Source: CAYXVU01 sp964468725
GTDB lineage: Bacteria; Acidobacteriota; Blastocatellia; UBA7656
NCBI GenBank assembly: GCA_964468725.1
Contig: CAYXVU010000035.1
Coordinates: 1 to 36,730 of the forward strand
Reading direction: 5' to 3'
DNA: 36,730 nt
The notes under the pieces are model-generated. The model saw nothing but the letters and a program-made list of their open reading frames with translations. It was not told where the DNA came from and searched no databases. The translations under genes were made by a program, and so were the position numbers. Shown here piece after piece: positions 15,509-24,631 of this stretch (positions within the stretch are counted from its first letter, which is position 1; each line of letters begins with the position of its first letter).

Positions 15509-17224
15509 ATGAATAATGCATTCCTTTCCGCACTCGTAATCGAGGTGGCTCCGCAGGTCGAAGATCGTGTGCTGGCGAAAATCACGGCGACCGGAACACA
15601 ATTCTTTTTGGATTTCAGGCTCCCCAATGATGCTGTCCTCATGGTCTCCTTACGCGCAGACTTCCCGGCAGTGCATTTCATCGAACGAACCCAGTCCCCT
15701 TCTACTGACCACACAACCCATGCGTTTGCCCTCTGCTTACGAAAATATCTGAAGGGCAGTCGCTTGCTTCATCTCACCAAACTGCCAACCGACCGCATCA
15801 TCCGGCTTACCTTTGAGCAATATAGTATGGCCGGAGACAAAACAGCCTTTCACCTAATCTTTGCGCTAACCGGAAAGTCTGCAAATGCCTACTTGATGGA
15901 CAGTAACCATACCATCATGGCGGCGTGGAAAGAGAACATACATCACGAAACGGACTCCCTATTTCATTCTCAAGCAGAGCAAGTTGACTCGTTCAGCAAG
16001 TGGCTCACAAGTGAACAACCTGAAGAAGAGGCCGAAATCGCCGAGGGGTTGCTTGATGGCGCTACCTTCGACTCGGTTATGAAGGAAGAATTTCGCGCTC
16101 GGTGTACAACTGCCGCTTCAAGTGAGGCATGGCGCTCGCTAATCAAAGACGCATTTATCCATCCGCCTGTACCTCTCATCTACAGCCAGATTCCTTTAGA
16201 AGAGATTGGCGAATGCCCGCTCAATCTGAAGTCTGAACTACGCCTATCCCATTTTGACCTTGTACAAGCCAACCATTTACGACGCTACCAATTCTCTTCT
16301 CTCTCTGAAGCTGCCTACCATTACTCCGAGGCGAGGCGACGCGCACAAGCTTGGCAGAGCGTCGTTACCGCTACGCAAAAGTTCATCAAGGGCCAGATAA
16401 ACCGGTTGGAAGATTTATTAAAGGCACTCGAAAAAGACCGAAAAAAACACGAAAGTCCGGAGCGGTTGAAGCGATATGGCGATCTCCTACTTGCCAACCT
16501 AGCGACCGCACAAATCAGTAATGGAGTTGCCAAAGTCGTTGATTTTTTTGATGAACGCCAAGCGGAGATCGAAATCAAACTCGAAAGGGGGCTGTCTATT
16601 CAAGACGCCGCAGCCAGTTACTTCGCCCGGTATCAAAAAGCTAATCGCGCGCTGAAGGCAATTGAGGCTCGACAAACTATCGTGCTTTCACAACTCGACC
16701 AAATCCGAGCGAACGATGCCTTGCTCGAAGAGATGCCCACCCTGAAGACCTGTTCTCAAGTGCGAAAAACGGTTGAGCAGATTATCGGGAGAAGGCCTGA
16801 GCCGAGCGCGAAGAAGACCGACCAGTCGTCAAACAGAAAGGGCAACACAAAAAAGATTGGCCGTTGGTTTCAATCGTCCGACGGCTTTGAAATCGTCGTC
16901 GGAAAGAATGACCGCGACAACGATCTGCTCACCTTCCGTCTCGCCCGTTCACAAGACATTTGGATGCATGCAGCAGACTACCCCGGCTCCCATGTCGTTG
17001 TTCGCAATCCCGACCGCAAACCTGTACCCCACCGAACCCTGTTCGAAGCGGCGCAAATCGCGGCATTCTACTCGCAGGCCAGGGAACACCCTAAGGCGGC
17101 TGTCCATTACACGGAAAAGAAATTCGTCAGCAAACCACCTCGTGCCAAGCCTGGTCTAGTGCGGCTTTCGTCCTTCAAAACCTTATTGGTCGAACCAGCA
17201 ATTCGAGTTGAAAAAATCGAATGA
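15509..17224 (+). CDS. rqcH: NFACT-family ribosome-rescue factor RqcH (Rqc2 homologue)
   Basis: RqcH binds 50S subunits blocked by nascent chains and recruits tRNA-Ala to add C-terminal alanine tails that mark stalled products for degradation. The NFACT-N domain includes the functionally required Asp-Arg pair (Asp95-Arg96 in PTDRIIRLTF). A coiled-coil middle (about 270-420) follows. The C-terminal NFACT-R domain has SSDGFEIVVGKNDRDNDLLTF, DIWMHAADYPGSHVVV and VHYTEKKFVSKP. From the ATG at 15509 the protein has 571 residues, normal for the family; an open frame extends to 15440 but its translation is not family-like. Older names (fibronectin-binding protein A, DUF814) refer to the same family. 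Confidence 0.93.
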   Translation: MNNAFLSALVIEVAPQVEDRVLAKITATGTQFFLDFRLPNDAVLMVSLRADFPAVHFIERTQSPSTDHTTHAFALCLRKYLKGSRLLHLTKLPTDRIIRLTFEQYSMAGDKTAFHLIFALTGKSANAYLMDSNHTIMAAWKENIHHETDSLFHSQAEQVDSFSKWLTSEQPEEEAEIAEGLLDGATFDSVMKEEFRARCTTAASSEAWRSLIKDAFIHPPVPLIYSQIPLEEIGECPLNLKSELRLSHFDLVQANHLRRYQFSSLSEAAYHYSEARRRAQAWQSVVTATQKFIKGQINRLEDLLKALEKDRKKHESPERLKRYGDLLLANLATAQISNGVAKVVDFFDERQAEIEIKLERGLSIQDAAASYFARYQKANRALKAIEARQTIVLSQLDQIRANDALLEEMPTLKTCSQVRKTVEQIIGRRPEPSAKKTDQSSNRKGNTKKIGRWFQSSDGFEIVVGKNDRDNDLLTFRLARSQDIWMHAADYPGSHVVVRNPDRKPVPHRTLFEAAQIAAFYSQAREHPKAAVHYTEKKFVSKPPRAKPGLVRLSSFKTLLVEPAIRVEKIE

Positions 17225-17327
17225 ACTCCCTGCACCGTCAGTTTGCGTTCCAGTAGAAAGTATTATCAGCGCCGGAAGAGAATTTCGATGCATTTGATTA
17301 TTTTGCTTGAAGCACAACTCCGCAGAG

Positions 17328-17843
17328 TTACAAACGGGAGATAATCCGCGCAACGATCTCTTCGGCAGAACCGTCTCCCGCCTGTACCGTCAGGTCAGCC
17401 AGTTGATAGGTCGGTTTTCGGGTGTTCATCAATTCTTGCATCTCCCCCGGTTTATTGAGAAGAGGTCGGTTCACATCTCCGGCAATTCTTGATAAGCAAA
17501 CTTCCAGCGGACAGTCTAGCCAGACCGTTCGGCCAATCTCTTGGGCTAGGTTGCGATTCTCTTCTGTAACCAATGCCCCGCCGCCCAGTGCGATAACGGT
17601 TTCAATCAATCCTTTGCAGCCTTGTAATGCTCGGCGCTCAAACTCTCTGAATTTAGCTTCGCCCAACTCTTGAAAAATCGCGCAGACTCTCATTCCAACT
17701 TGCCGCTCAATCATCTCATCCAAATCAACAAAGGCGTAGTCGAGCCGTGCTGCAAGCACGCGCCCGACCGTTGTCTTGCCCGACCCCATAAAACCAACCA
17801 GCAAGATCGCCGTCTTGGTTGCCTTATCGTTCAACCCGTTCAT
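17328..17843 (-). CDS. aroK: Shikimate kinase
   Basis: AroK phosphorylates shikimate with ATP at the fifth step of the shikimate pathway. The P-loop GFMGSGKT (residues 17-24), the shikimate-binding DLDEMIE (about 40-46), GEAKFREFE (61-69) with its Arg, GGGALV (87-92), the lid NRPLL and the terminal TRKPTY are all present. The chosen ATG at 17843 gives 171 residues, the standard length. An ATG at 17858 is an alternative, and the frame is open far upstream but then lies antiparallel-free within aroA and is not kinase-like. The start overlaps the aroA stop, so the two genes are translationally coupled consecutive pathway members. Confidence 0.95.
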   Translation of the reverse strand: MNGLNDKATKTAILLVGFMGSGKTTVGRVLAARLDYAFVDLDEMIERQVGMRVCAIFQELGEAKFREFERRALQGCKGLIETVIALGGGALVTEENRNLAQEIGRTVWLDCPLEVCLSRIAGDVNRPLLNKPGEMQELMNTRKPTYQLADLTVQAGDGSAEEIVARIISRL

Positions 17844-19174
17844 CAATCGTTCCGGCATTGGTGATCGCCTGTATGGTCTCGAAAAACTCAGGGAAGGAGA
17901 CGCTGGCACAATCCGCATCAACGATTTGAGTTGCTCCGTCCGCAGCCAATCCGGCAATCGCAAACGCCATTGCAATGCGATGATCGCCCGCCGTTTCCAC
18001 CCGTCCGCCGACCAATCGTTGTGGCCCATCAATCGCAAACCCATCATCAAATTCCTCAAGGCTCCCTCCCATCGCACGGATGCCGTCAACCACTGTGCGA
18101 ATGCGGTCGCTCTCTTTGACGCGTAATTCTTTGGCTTCGCGCACCGCTACCCGCCCTTCACATTGCGACGCAACGACGGCAAGAATGGGCAATTCATCAA
18201 TCAGATTGGCAATCATTGCGCCCGATAGCGTCAGGCCGGACTTGGCCGTTGTCAATTGAGAGCTGCGGATCCGCAAGTCACCAACCATTTCGCCATGACG
18301 GACATTGACATTAATGAATTCTATGTTCGCACCCAATTCTTGCATAACGTTCAAAAAGCCGGTGCGCGTCGGATTTAGGCCAACGCAACGAATGGTCAAG
18401 TCCGAATCGGGTAACAAGCTGGCGGCTGCGATAAAAAAAGCGGCGGACGAAATATCGCCAGGCACAGCATAGTTTTGTCCTTTTAGCTCCTCTCCCCCCT
18501 TTACGCAGACACTCCCATCACCCTGGTTTTCAAAGGCCGCATTAAATTCCTGCAGCATCAACTCCGTGTGATTGCGAGAAGCAGCCGGTTCGCTAACCGA
18601 GGTCATGCCGTCAGCATACAATCCGGCAAAGAGTAGACAGGATTTTACCTGCGCGCTCGCGGTGCGGCTCGNNNNNNNNNNGATGCAGATGCGTTCCCCT
18701 GATGTTGAGCGGCGGGAAGGTCTGATCGCGCGCGCTGATCTGCGCCCCCATCAAAGATAGCGGCTCAATGATACGTCGCATTGGGCGACGACGCAGGCTA
18801 GCATCGCCATCAATAACTGATGAAAACGATTGTGCCGCCAATATCCCGCTCAACATTCGGATGGTAGAACCGGAATTCCCTGCCTCTAAGACTACAGGGC
18901 GGATTGTCGGCTGATAGCCGTACAGTCCGCGCCCTTCAATCTTGATAATCGAGGGAGTGCCTTCGACATCAATGCCAAGCCGCCGAATGCAGTCGAGGGT
19001 GGTGTGACAATCAAGGCTCGAAGCAAAGCCGCTGATCTCCGAAATCCCCTGTGAAATCGAGGCCAGCATCGCCACGCGATGCGAGATGGATTTGTCTCCC
19101 GGCGGCGTAATCTCTCCGTTGACAGTGGTTTTCCCCTTCAGGATGATCGTTCTTGACATGGTAACTTTCGGCAT
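17824..19174 (-). CDS. aroA: 3-phosphoshikimate 1-carboxyvinyltransferase (EPSP synthase), interrupted by an assembly gap
   Basis: EPSP synthase joins PEP to shikimate 3-phosphate and is the target of glyphosate. The N-terminal half has PPGDKSISHRVAMLAS and EAGNSGSTIRMLSG. The C-terminal half has ASAQVKSCLLFAGLYADG, SRNHTELML, VPGDISSAAFFIAAA, KESDRI and AGDHRIAMAFAIAG. Ten N bases at 18672-18681 split the gene, and the two halves are out of frame as written. The flanking codons require a true gap length divisible by three, and family alignment suggests about 9-15 bases, so this is an assembly artefact rather than a pseudogene. The ATG at 19174 was chosen; ATG 19159 and TTG 19183 are also possible, none with a good ribosome-binding site. 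Confidence 0.93.
18672..18681. other. Assembly gap (10 N)
   Basis: A run of ten unspecified bases lies within aroA. Its written length breaks the reading frame, so it is probably a placeholder for a gap of unknown size. Confidence 0.98.
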
Positions 19175-19262
19175 GTTACACAATCACGCGTCTTGTGACT
19201 ACCTGACTTTGCTTGAGCAGACTGAAGCGCGAAACATTTGAAGAAAGGCTCTACTTTCGCTG

Positions 19263-19688
19263 ATGACGGAAACCATAGAGCTCTCGATTGAAAGTAAACT
19301 GGAATTTGTTGAGATGGTCGCTTCCGTTGTAAAAAACGTGACGACCCGCATCGGCTTTGAAGAAGATGATGCCAGTTGGATCGAATTGGCTGTCCACGAA
19401 GCCGTCATCAATGCCATTACACATGGGAACAAAAGCGCCGATGACAAACAGGTTGATGTGAAATTCATCATCGAACAGGAAGCCTTGACCGTCATCATTC
19501 GCGACCGCGGCGAAGGTTTTGATCTGGCGAAGTTACCCGATCCGCTCGATCCGAACAACCTGTTGAATCCGAGTGGGCGCGGCATTTTTTATATGCGGAC
19601 ATTTATGGATGAAGTGGCGTATTCGAATCACCCCGATGGGGGCAGTGTCGTGCGCTTATCCAAACGGAAAAAATCTGCGGAATCGTAA
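19263..19688 (+). CDS. RsbW-like anti-sigma factor / serine-protein kinase (HATPase_c)
   Basis: RsbW/SpoIIAB-type proteins bind a sigma factor or another target and phosphorylate a STAS-domain antagonist. The GHKL ATP-binding site is complete: N-box HEAVINAITHGN (Glu46, Asn50, His54), G1 box DRGEGFD (81-87) and a GRGIFYM motif (105-111) with the adjoining flexible lid. At 141 residues it consists only of the kinase domain. AAAGG lies about 14 bases before the ATG. The STAS gene follows after 22 bases, forming a partner-switch pair. No sigma factor or PP2C phosphatase gene is adjacent, so the regulated target is elsewhere. Confidence 0.9.
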   Translation: MTETIELSIESKLEFVEMVASVVKNVTTRIGFEEDDASWIELAVHEAVINAITHGNKSADDKQVDVKFIIEQEALTVIIRDRGEGFDLAKLPDPLDPNNLLNPSGRGIFYMRTFMDEVAYSNHPDGGSVVRLSKRKKSAES

Positions 19689-19710
19689 AATACCTTAAAG
19701 GAGATTGAAA

Positions 19711-20058
19711 ATGGCTCAGCTTACAATCAAGGAACGTCGGGCTGGTGATGTGACGGTTTTAGACCTCTCAGGAAAGATCACCATCGGCGAAGGCAGCGTC
19801 CAATTGCGCGAGGCCGTGCATAAGCTTTTGGATGCGGATCAAAAAAAGATCCTCCTCAACCTCGGTGACGTTGCCTACGTGGACAGCTCCGGCATCGGTG
19901 AATTAGTTAGCTCGTACACCACAACCAGCAACAAAGGGGGGCAGTTGAAACTCCTCAACCTGACCAAAAAGATTCAAGACCTCCTCATGATTACCAAACT
20001 GCTCACCGTTTTCGAGACGTTTGACAAGGAAGACGAAGGCATCGCTAGTTTCAACTAG
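19711..20058 (+). CDS. STAS-domain anti-sigma factor antagonist
   Basis: This is a stand-alone STAS domain of 115 residues, like SpoIIAA/RsbV. In its unphosphorylated form such a protein sequesters the cognate kinase and frees its target. The phosphorylation loop is clear: YVDSSGIGEL (about 57-65), with Ser60 the expected acceptor by comparison with SpoIIAA. The ATG at 19711 has a near-perfect AAAGGAG seven bases upstream; a TTG two codons earlier is unlikely. The preceding RsbW-like gene is the probable partner, and a strong terminator follows. Confidence 0.92.
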   Translation: MAQLTIKERRAGDVTVLDLSGKITIGEGSVQLREAVHKLLDADQKKILLNLGDVAYVDSSGIGELVSSYTTTSNKGGQLKLLNLTKKIQDLLMITKLLTVFETFDKEDEGIASFN

Positions 20059-20097
20059 CGCCACCGGTTCGCTAGCCGAAGAGCTATTGAATTCGCC

Positions 20098-20145
20098 AAG
20101 GGCGCAATCCTCTATCTCTGGTAGAGGTTCGCGCCCTTTCTTACT
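20098..20145 (+). terminator. Rho-independent terminator of the RsbW-STAS operon
   Basis: AAGGGCGC (20098-20105) pairs with GCGCCCTT (20131-20138), with an inner CCTCTA/TAGAGG stem above a small internal loop, followed by TCTTACTT. It lies 40 bases past the STAS stop. Confidence 0.85.
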
Positions 20146-20167
20146 TCGTTTCGTCATCCTGATAGCC

Positions 20168-22432
20168 ATGAACTCTAAGCCGCAATCCCTCCCGGTTTCC
20201 TTTTTGATGGCTGCGCTCGGTTTCCTGGCGGCGGTCTTCCCCACATTCTCTCAAACCAAGGCTCCATCCAATACCTTGCAGAAGACTTTCGTTGTAGCCG
20301 TCGGGGTTGCACGCTATCCCCAATTGCCTGGCGGTCAGCAATTGCAATTCGCTGATCGTGACGCACAGGTCTTTGTCGAAGCGCTCAAAAAAACCGGTAT
20401 TGCTCAGGAAAACATCAAACTCCTGATCGGCCAAGAAGCCACCGTCGCCAATATCAAATCGGCGATTGGGAATTGGGTCGCCCGCGCAGCCGGTGAAAAT
20501 GATACCGTCTACTTCTACTTTTCCGGCCAGGGGATTTACGAAAGCGGCTTCAACGAAGCTTATCTGCTGGCCTACGACTCCAACGCGAGCAACCCCTATG
20601 CGACAGCAATCTCTGTTGCGGATCTCCGCAACGCCTTCGTGCAGCGAGTGCGGTCGCATCAAGTTATGCTGATTGCTGATGCGGTGCGGCGCGATTTCTT
20701 CGACCCGGATACGGGCGGCGACCTGCTGGCAAGCGCTTTTACCGAATCCTTCGGAAAGTTAGCGGCTTCACGCCCTGGGCTTACAACTCTATTGGCCAGT
20801 GGGCCGAAGGAATTTTCACGTGAAGGGCAGCGATGGGGCGGGTACGGAGTATTTACCAAGTTTCTGGTTGATGCGCTCAGCGGCGGCGCAGATCGCAATG
20901 CGGACGGAACGATTACGAATGATGAAGTCTTCAACTTTCTCTCGTCGCGCATGGCAAGTGACACGGCCAACAAACAACACCCATGGCGTAGTGACCCGCA
21001 TCTCGCGGAAATGGCATTTGTCGGGGTGCCTCCTCTTACTCGCCAATCACTGGCGTCAACGACTCAACCTTTGCCTCCGCAATCATCGCCTACGACTGTT
21101 GCGAAACCGAATTTGTCCGCGCCGCCACAACCGACTACGAACGCCAATCAAAAATCTGCGTCAAAGTCACTTGAGCCAGCTCCAACTTCACCATCTCAGT
21201 CAACCGCGCAAGCCAATCATCAGCCCCCTGCTGCTGCGCCCTCCCAACCAGCGGTGGCGAAACCGCCTATGTCAACCAGTCCCTCTGTAGAAGTGAAATC
21301 GGCTCCACCTGTTGTACCGTCAACGAGTACAGGCGTAAACAAGAAGACAGAAGCAACCACGCAGCCGAAAGCCGAATCCGTCACTCCGGCCAAATCCGCA
21401 GCGCCAAAACCAAAGCCTACATCACCGCCGTCAACGACTAAGATATCTGCGAATCCTCAGCCGACCTCCACTCCGACGAGCGAAGAGAGTTCAGGTGTCA
21501 CTCCCACTGCTCTGCCGCCGCCGCCCACACCGCCTATCACGCCGCCTTCGACAACCAACGTCAGTGCGAAGTCCACACCCGCTTCGACTACGCCAACCCC
21601 TGCGACGATGCCGGTTATCAATGTAGGCACTGCACCTTCGCCTCTGATCTTACAACTGCAAGCGGCCATTCAGTCAGGCAATCTATTAGAGCCTAGAGGT
21701 ACAAGTGCATGGGAAGTGTATCAACGGCTAGCGCAAGAGCAGAGCGGCTCGGCAGAGGTAGCAAGGCTGAAGCCTGTGCTGGCAGAAGCATTAATGAATG
21801 CGGGTCTATCCCTCGTCGGTCATGATGTGCGCAGTGATAATGTAAACGATAAAGTTGATGAGTTTCGTCGCGCTGGGCAGTTCTTCACGCGCGCGCGTAC
21901 CCTTAAGCCGGAAGATTCTTCGCTCGCTTCTTTTGAAAAGATTAGCGCCGCACAGGCGCTACTGGCTTTGCAGTTTTATGATGAAGCGGAACGCGCGTTA
22001 ACTCCTCTGCAAACTCTCCGTTCGGCCATCGTCGAAAATGCGCTCGGACTGGTATATCAGGGCAAACTGGACGATTGGAGAGCCGAACGTGCATTCAAAC
22101 GGGCGATTGAGTTGGACGGCAAATATGCGGCACCCCATTACAACCTCGCTCTACTCTATCGCACTCAGAAAAGCGAAGCGGCGATTGAGGAACTGGCTCG
22201 TGCGTCTGCGCTCGATTCGCAAAACTTGGCGATTCTCACTACCCTCGGCGATGAATACTTTGCCCGCCAACAATGGCAACTGGCTGGCGATACCTTTCGC
22301 AAAGCCATTGCCATCAAAGAAGACTCGACTTTACGCACCAAGCTGGCCAACACGCTATATAGTCAAGGTCTGCGCGACGAAGCGAACCGCGAATATCAAA
22401 AAGCCAATGAACTCCGAAAGCGAGGACAATAA
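20168..22432 (+). CDS. Exported caspase-fold (peptidase C14) pseudoenzyme with Pro-rich linker and TPR domain
   Basis: The 754-residue protein begins with a signal peptide (residues 1-29, ending near FSQ). A caspase/metacaspase-like domain follows (about 38-288): FVVAVGVARYPQLP, a FADRDAQ segment, DTVYFYFSGQG and HQVMLIADAV. The catalytic His of SGHG is Gln121 and the catalytic Cys of DxC is Val173, so both members of the dyad are lost. A canonical EF-hand loop follows (DRNADGTITNDE, 242-253). Residues about 290-535 form a Pro/Ser/Thr-rich linker, and the rest is TPR repeats (for example NALGLVYQGKLDDWRAERAF). It is probably a periplasmic or surface scaffold. The ATG at 20168 has no clear ribosome-binding site, but the signal peptide fixes the start. 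Confidence 0.88.
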   Translation: MNSKPQSLPVSFLMAALGFLAAVFPTFSQTKAPSNTLQKTFVVAVGVARYPQLPGGQQLQFADRDAQVFVEALKKTGIAQENIKLLIGQEATVANIKSAIGNWVARAAGENDTVYFYFSGQGIYESGFNEAYLLAYDSNASNPYATAISVADLRNAFVQRVRSHQVMLIADAVRRDFFDPDTGGDLLASAFTESFGKLAASRPGLTTLLASGPKEFSREGQRWGGYGVFTKFLVDALSGGADRNADGTITNDEVFNFLSSRMASDTANKQHPWRSDPHLAEMAFVGVPPLTRQSLASTTQPLPPQSSPTTVAKPNLSAPPQPTTNANQKSASKSLEPAPTSPSQSTAQANHQPPAAAPSQPAVAKPPMSTSPSVEVKSAPPVVPSTSTGVNKKTEATTQPKAESVTPAKSAAPKPKPTSPPSTTKISANPQPTSTPTSEESSGVTPTALPPPPTPPITPPSTTNVSAKSTPASTTPTPATMPVINVGTAPSPLILQLQAAIQSGNLLEPRGTSAWEVYQRLAQEQSGSAEVARLKPVLAEALMNAGLSLVGHDVRSDNVNDKVDEFRRAGQFFTRARTLKPEDSSLASFEKISAAQALLALQFYDEAERALTPLQTLRSAIVENALGLVYQGKLDDWRAERAFKRAIELDGKYAAPHYNLALLYRTQKSEAAIEELARASALDSQNLAILTTLGDEYFARQQWQLAGDTFRKAIAIKEDSTLRTKLANTLYSQGLRDEANREYQKANELRKRGQ

Positions 22433-22633
22433 GTAAATCTCTATCTTCATTAGCTGCATCGGGCTGCAACCATCTCACAAAGATGAAACGCCGCGCAGCA
22501 AGCTAGGGAGAACTAGCCCCGCAGCGATTAGAGATTGCTCAATTGGAAGAAACCTTTTCACCGAAAGCTCTAACCCTGATGACTGCCTGGATTCGCAGAC
22601 AAACCGAGATTGAGAAATAAGAGAGGATCCCAC
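22433..22633. other. Intergenic stretch
   Basis: A weak hairpin (GCTAG-GGAGAA-CTAGC, around 22502-22517) is the only structure noted. No gene is seen. Confidence 0.35.
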
Positions 22634-22828
22634 TTGACTCAAACAACATCCAATAAACTATCGCTTGGCTTTCTTCTGCTGATTATCGCTACAGCCATCA
22701 TTGTTGCGGTCGTTTCAACGCTCGTTCAACGGTTGTTTTTTGGCACTTCGAATGTTGCTATCACAGCGGCGCTTGTTTCGATCACTCTTGTCGGCTTCTG
22801 GCGGAGAAAGCAGCGGAAAACGCCATAA
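22634..22828 (+). CDS. Small two-helix membrane protein, function unknown
   Basis: From a TTG at 22634 with GAGAGG seven bases upstream, the product has 64 residues. It has a helix LGFLLLIIATAIIVAVVSTLV, a short loop (QRLFFGTSN), a second helix VAITAALVSITLVGFW and a basic tail (RRKQRKTP). The pattern is that of a genuine short inner-membrane protein. A TTG at 22610 would lengthen it by eight residues. I recognise no family, and its neighbours give no functional hint. Confidence 0.5.
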   Translation: MTQTTSNKLSLGFLLLIIATAIIVAVVSTLVQRLFFGTSNVAITAALVSITLVGFWRRKQRKTP

Positions 22829-23180
22829 GTGGCGGCGCATTCACAAGTACCCCGTTCCCTTTTAGCAGGCAAATCAGCCTGCTGCCTTGCTGGCGGTATC
22901 AGCCGATTTGTGCCCAATAGACTGTCTGCAGTTTGAGAGTGGTAGAACTTGCCGCGTACAGAAAATTTTTTTCAAACTTTATGCCAACCTCTGCCGTCAG
23001 AAGTATCGGCAGGGTTAGGCTAGTCGTTTCAAACCCGGCCTCGCCATCCCACAAATGATATGGATGAATGAGAATGCGAGGGCATTTCTCTCCTCAATCT
23101 CTCTCACCTCGCCGCCCATTCAGGAAAGGGCTGCCCATTTTCTGGCAGTCTCTAAGATGGACAAAGGAGGAACCTGATCT
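22829..23180. other. 350-bp intergenic stretch before the DUF1800 gene
   Basis: It contains a 7-bp hairpin, AGCAGGC (22864-22870) with GCCTGCT (22877-22883), without a T-tract on either strand, and an A/T-rich run near 22967-22977. I see no promoter with both hexamers and no gene. Confidence 0.4.
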
Positions 23181-24620
23181 ATGGCAACATTTGATTTTGA
23201 CGCCGCCGCTCACTTGTTAAGGCGTGCAGGATTTGGCGGCCCGCCCGAAGAAATCAAAGACCTCGCCGCACGCGGATTGGATGGTGCAGCCGATTACCTG
23301 CTGAATTTCACCGCCATTGATAACAGCGCGTTAACGACATTGCTGAATCAGAGCTTCGATTTCACCAACCCAGAAGACAGCCAACGATTGAATCGCAACG
23401 AACTGCGCCGCTACTGGTTCACTCGCATGGTGCACAGCAAACGGCAGTTCGAAGAGAAGGCAACGCTCTTCTGGCACAACTTCTTCGCAACCTCGTTTTC
23501 CAAAGTCAACGATCAATTCATGTATGCTCAAAACTTGACGCTTCGAGCCAATGTGCTGGTGCGCTTTGATGACCTGTTGTTGAATGTCGCACAAGACCCG
23601 GCGATGCTGATTTGGCTCGATAACATCACCAATGTGTTGGGCAGCCCGAACGAAAACTGGGCGCGTGAACTGCAAGAACTATTTTCGATGGGGCCAAATG
23701 ATGTGGTCACGGGAACGGCAAATTACACCGAAGAGGATGTCAAAGAGATAGCCCGCGCCTTCACCGGTTGGAAGTTTCGCCGCCAACGTGGAACCGGCGA
23801 CCGCTTCACCTTCGAATTCTTCATCAACTCTCCGGAACACGATAACGGGCTGAAGACGGTTTACGGACAGACGGCTAATTTCAGCGGCGAAGACATCATC
23901 ACCATCATTGCCGCTCGCCGTGCGACAGCACGGTTTTTAGTCAAGAAGATCTTCACCTTTTTCGTCTATCCGCTGACTGACTCCGCTGCCGATAAAAATA
24001 CCATAGATAAATTCGCGGACGTTTACCTGGCGAGCAACCATAACGTGAAAGAACTCTTCCGGGCGATCTTTACCTCCGATGAATTCTTCAGCAGCCGCGC
24101 ACGCTTTGGCTCCATTAAAAACCCGATTGAAATCGTTGTCGGTGCGATTCGCATGCTCGGCGGCGTGTTCAATCCGGGTACGCCTGATGGGCGGCGCGAC
24201 AACTCGCTTCATCAATGGTCGGCAAACATGGGGATGGATGCCTTTAACCCGCCCGATGTGTCCGGTTGGGAACTCAATGATGGCTGGATCAACACAGCCA
24301 ACCTGCTCAATCGCTTCAACTACGCCAACACTTTGATTACGACGCGCGCCAACCGGCCTGATGCCGCAGGTTTCTGGGTGACCAACGACCAATTGGCCAA
24401 ATACACCAAGACAACGTCCAAAGGCACAGTCAAAGAGTTTCTCAAAGTCCTCGGCCCGCTGGCCGTCGATAAAAAGACGTTGAAGAAGCTCAAGAGCTAT
24501 CTGACCACAGACGATCAGGGCAACAGCGTCGAGTGGGTCGTCAACGACACAACCATTGACAAGAAGGTTCGCGGGTTGGTTCATCAAATCATGATCCTGC
24601 CGGAATTTCAGTTGAATTAG
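23181..24620 (+). CDS. DUF1800 family protein
   Basis: The 479-residue protein has the family's opening AAHLLRRAGFGGPPEEI and the features LFWHNFFATS, NENWARELQELFSMG, YTEEDVKEIARAFTGW and PPDVSGWELNDGWINT. Its biochemical role is unknown; it almost always pairs with a DUF1501 protein, and both occur in planctomycetes and acidobacteria. No classical signal peptide is visible here. AAAGGAGG about ten bases before the ATG supports the start. The DUF1501 gene begins 11 bases after the stop, so the two are co-transcribed and probably act together. Confidence 0.93.
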   Translation: MATFDFDAAAHLLRRAGFGGPPEEIKDLAARGLDGAADYLLNFTAIDNSALTTLLNQSFDFTNPEDSQRLNRNELRRYWFTRMVHSKRQFEEKATLFWHNFFATSFSKVNDQFMYAQNLTLRANVLVRFDDLLLNVAQDPAMLIWLDNITNVLGSPNENWARELQELFSMGPNDVVTGTANYTEEDVKEIARAFTGWKFRRQRGTGDRFTFEFFINSPEHDNGLKTVYGQTANFSGEDIITIIAARRATARFLVKKIFTFFVYPLTDSAADKNTIDKFADVYLASNHNVKELFRAIFTSDEFFSSRARFGSIKNPIEIVVGAIRMLGGVFNPGTPDGRRDNSLHQWSANMGMDAFNPPDVSGWELNDGWINTANLLNRFNYANTLITTRANRPDAAGFWVTNDQLAKYTKTTSKGTVKEFLKVLGPLAVDKKTLKKLKSYLTTDDQGNSVEWVVNDTTIDKKVRGLVHQIMILPEFQLN

Positions 24621-24631
24621 GAGGAGAAGAT

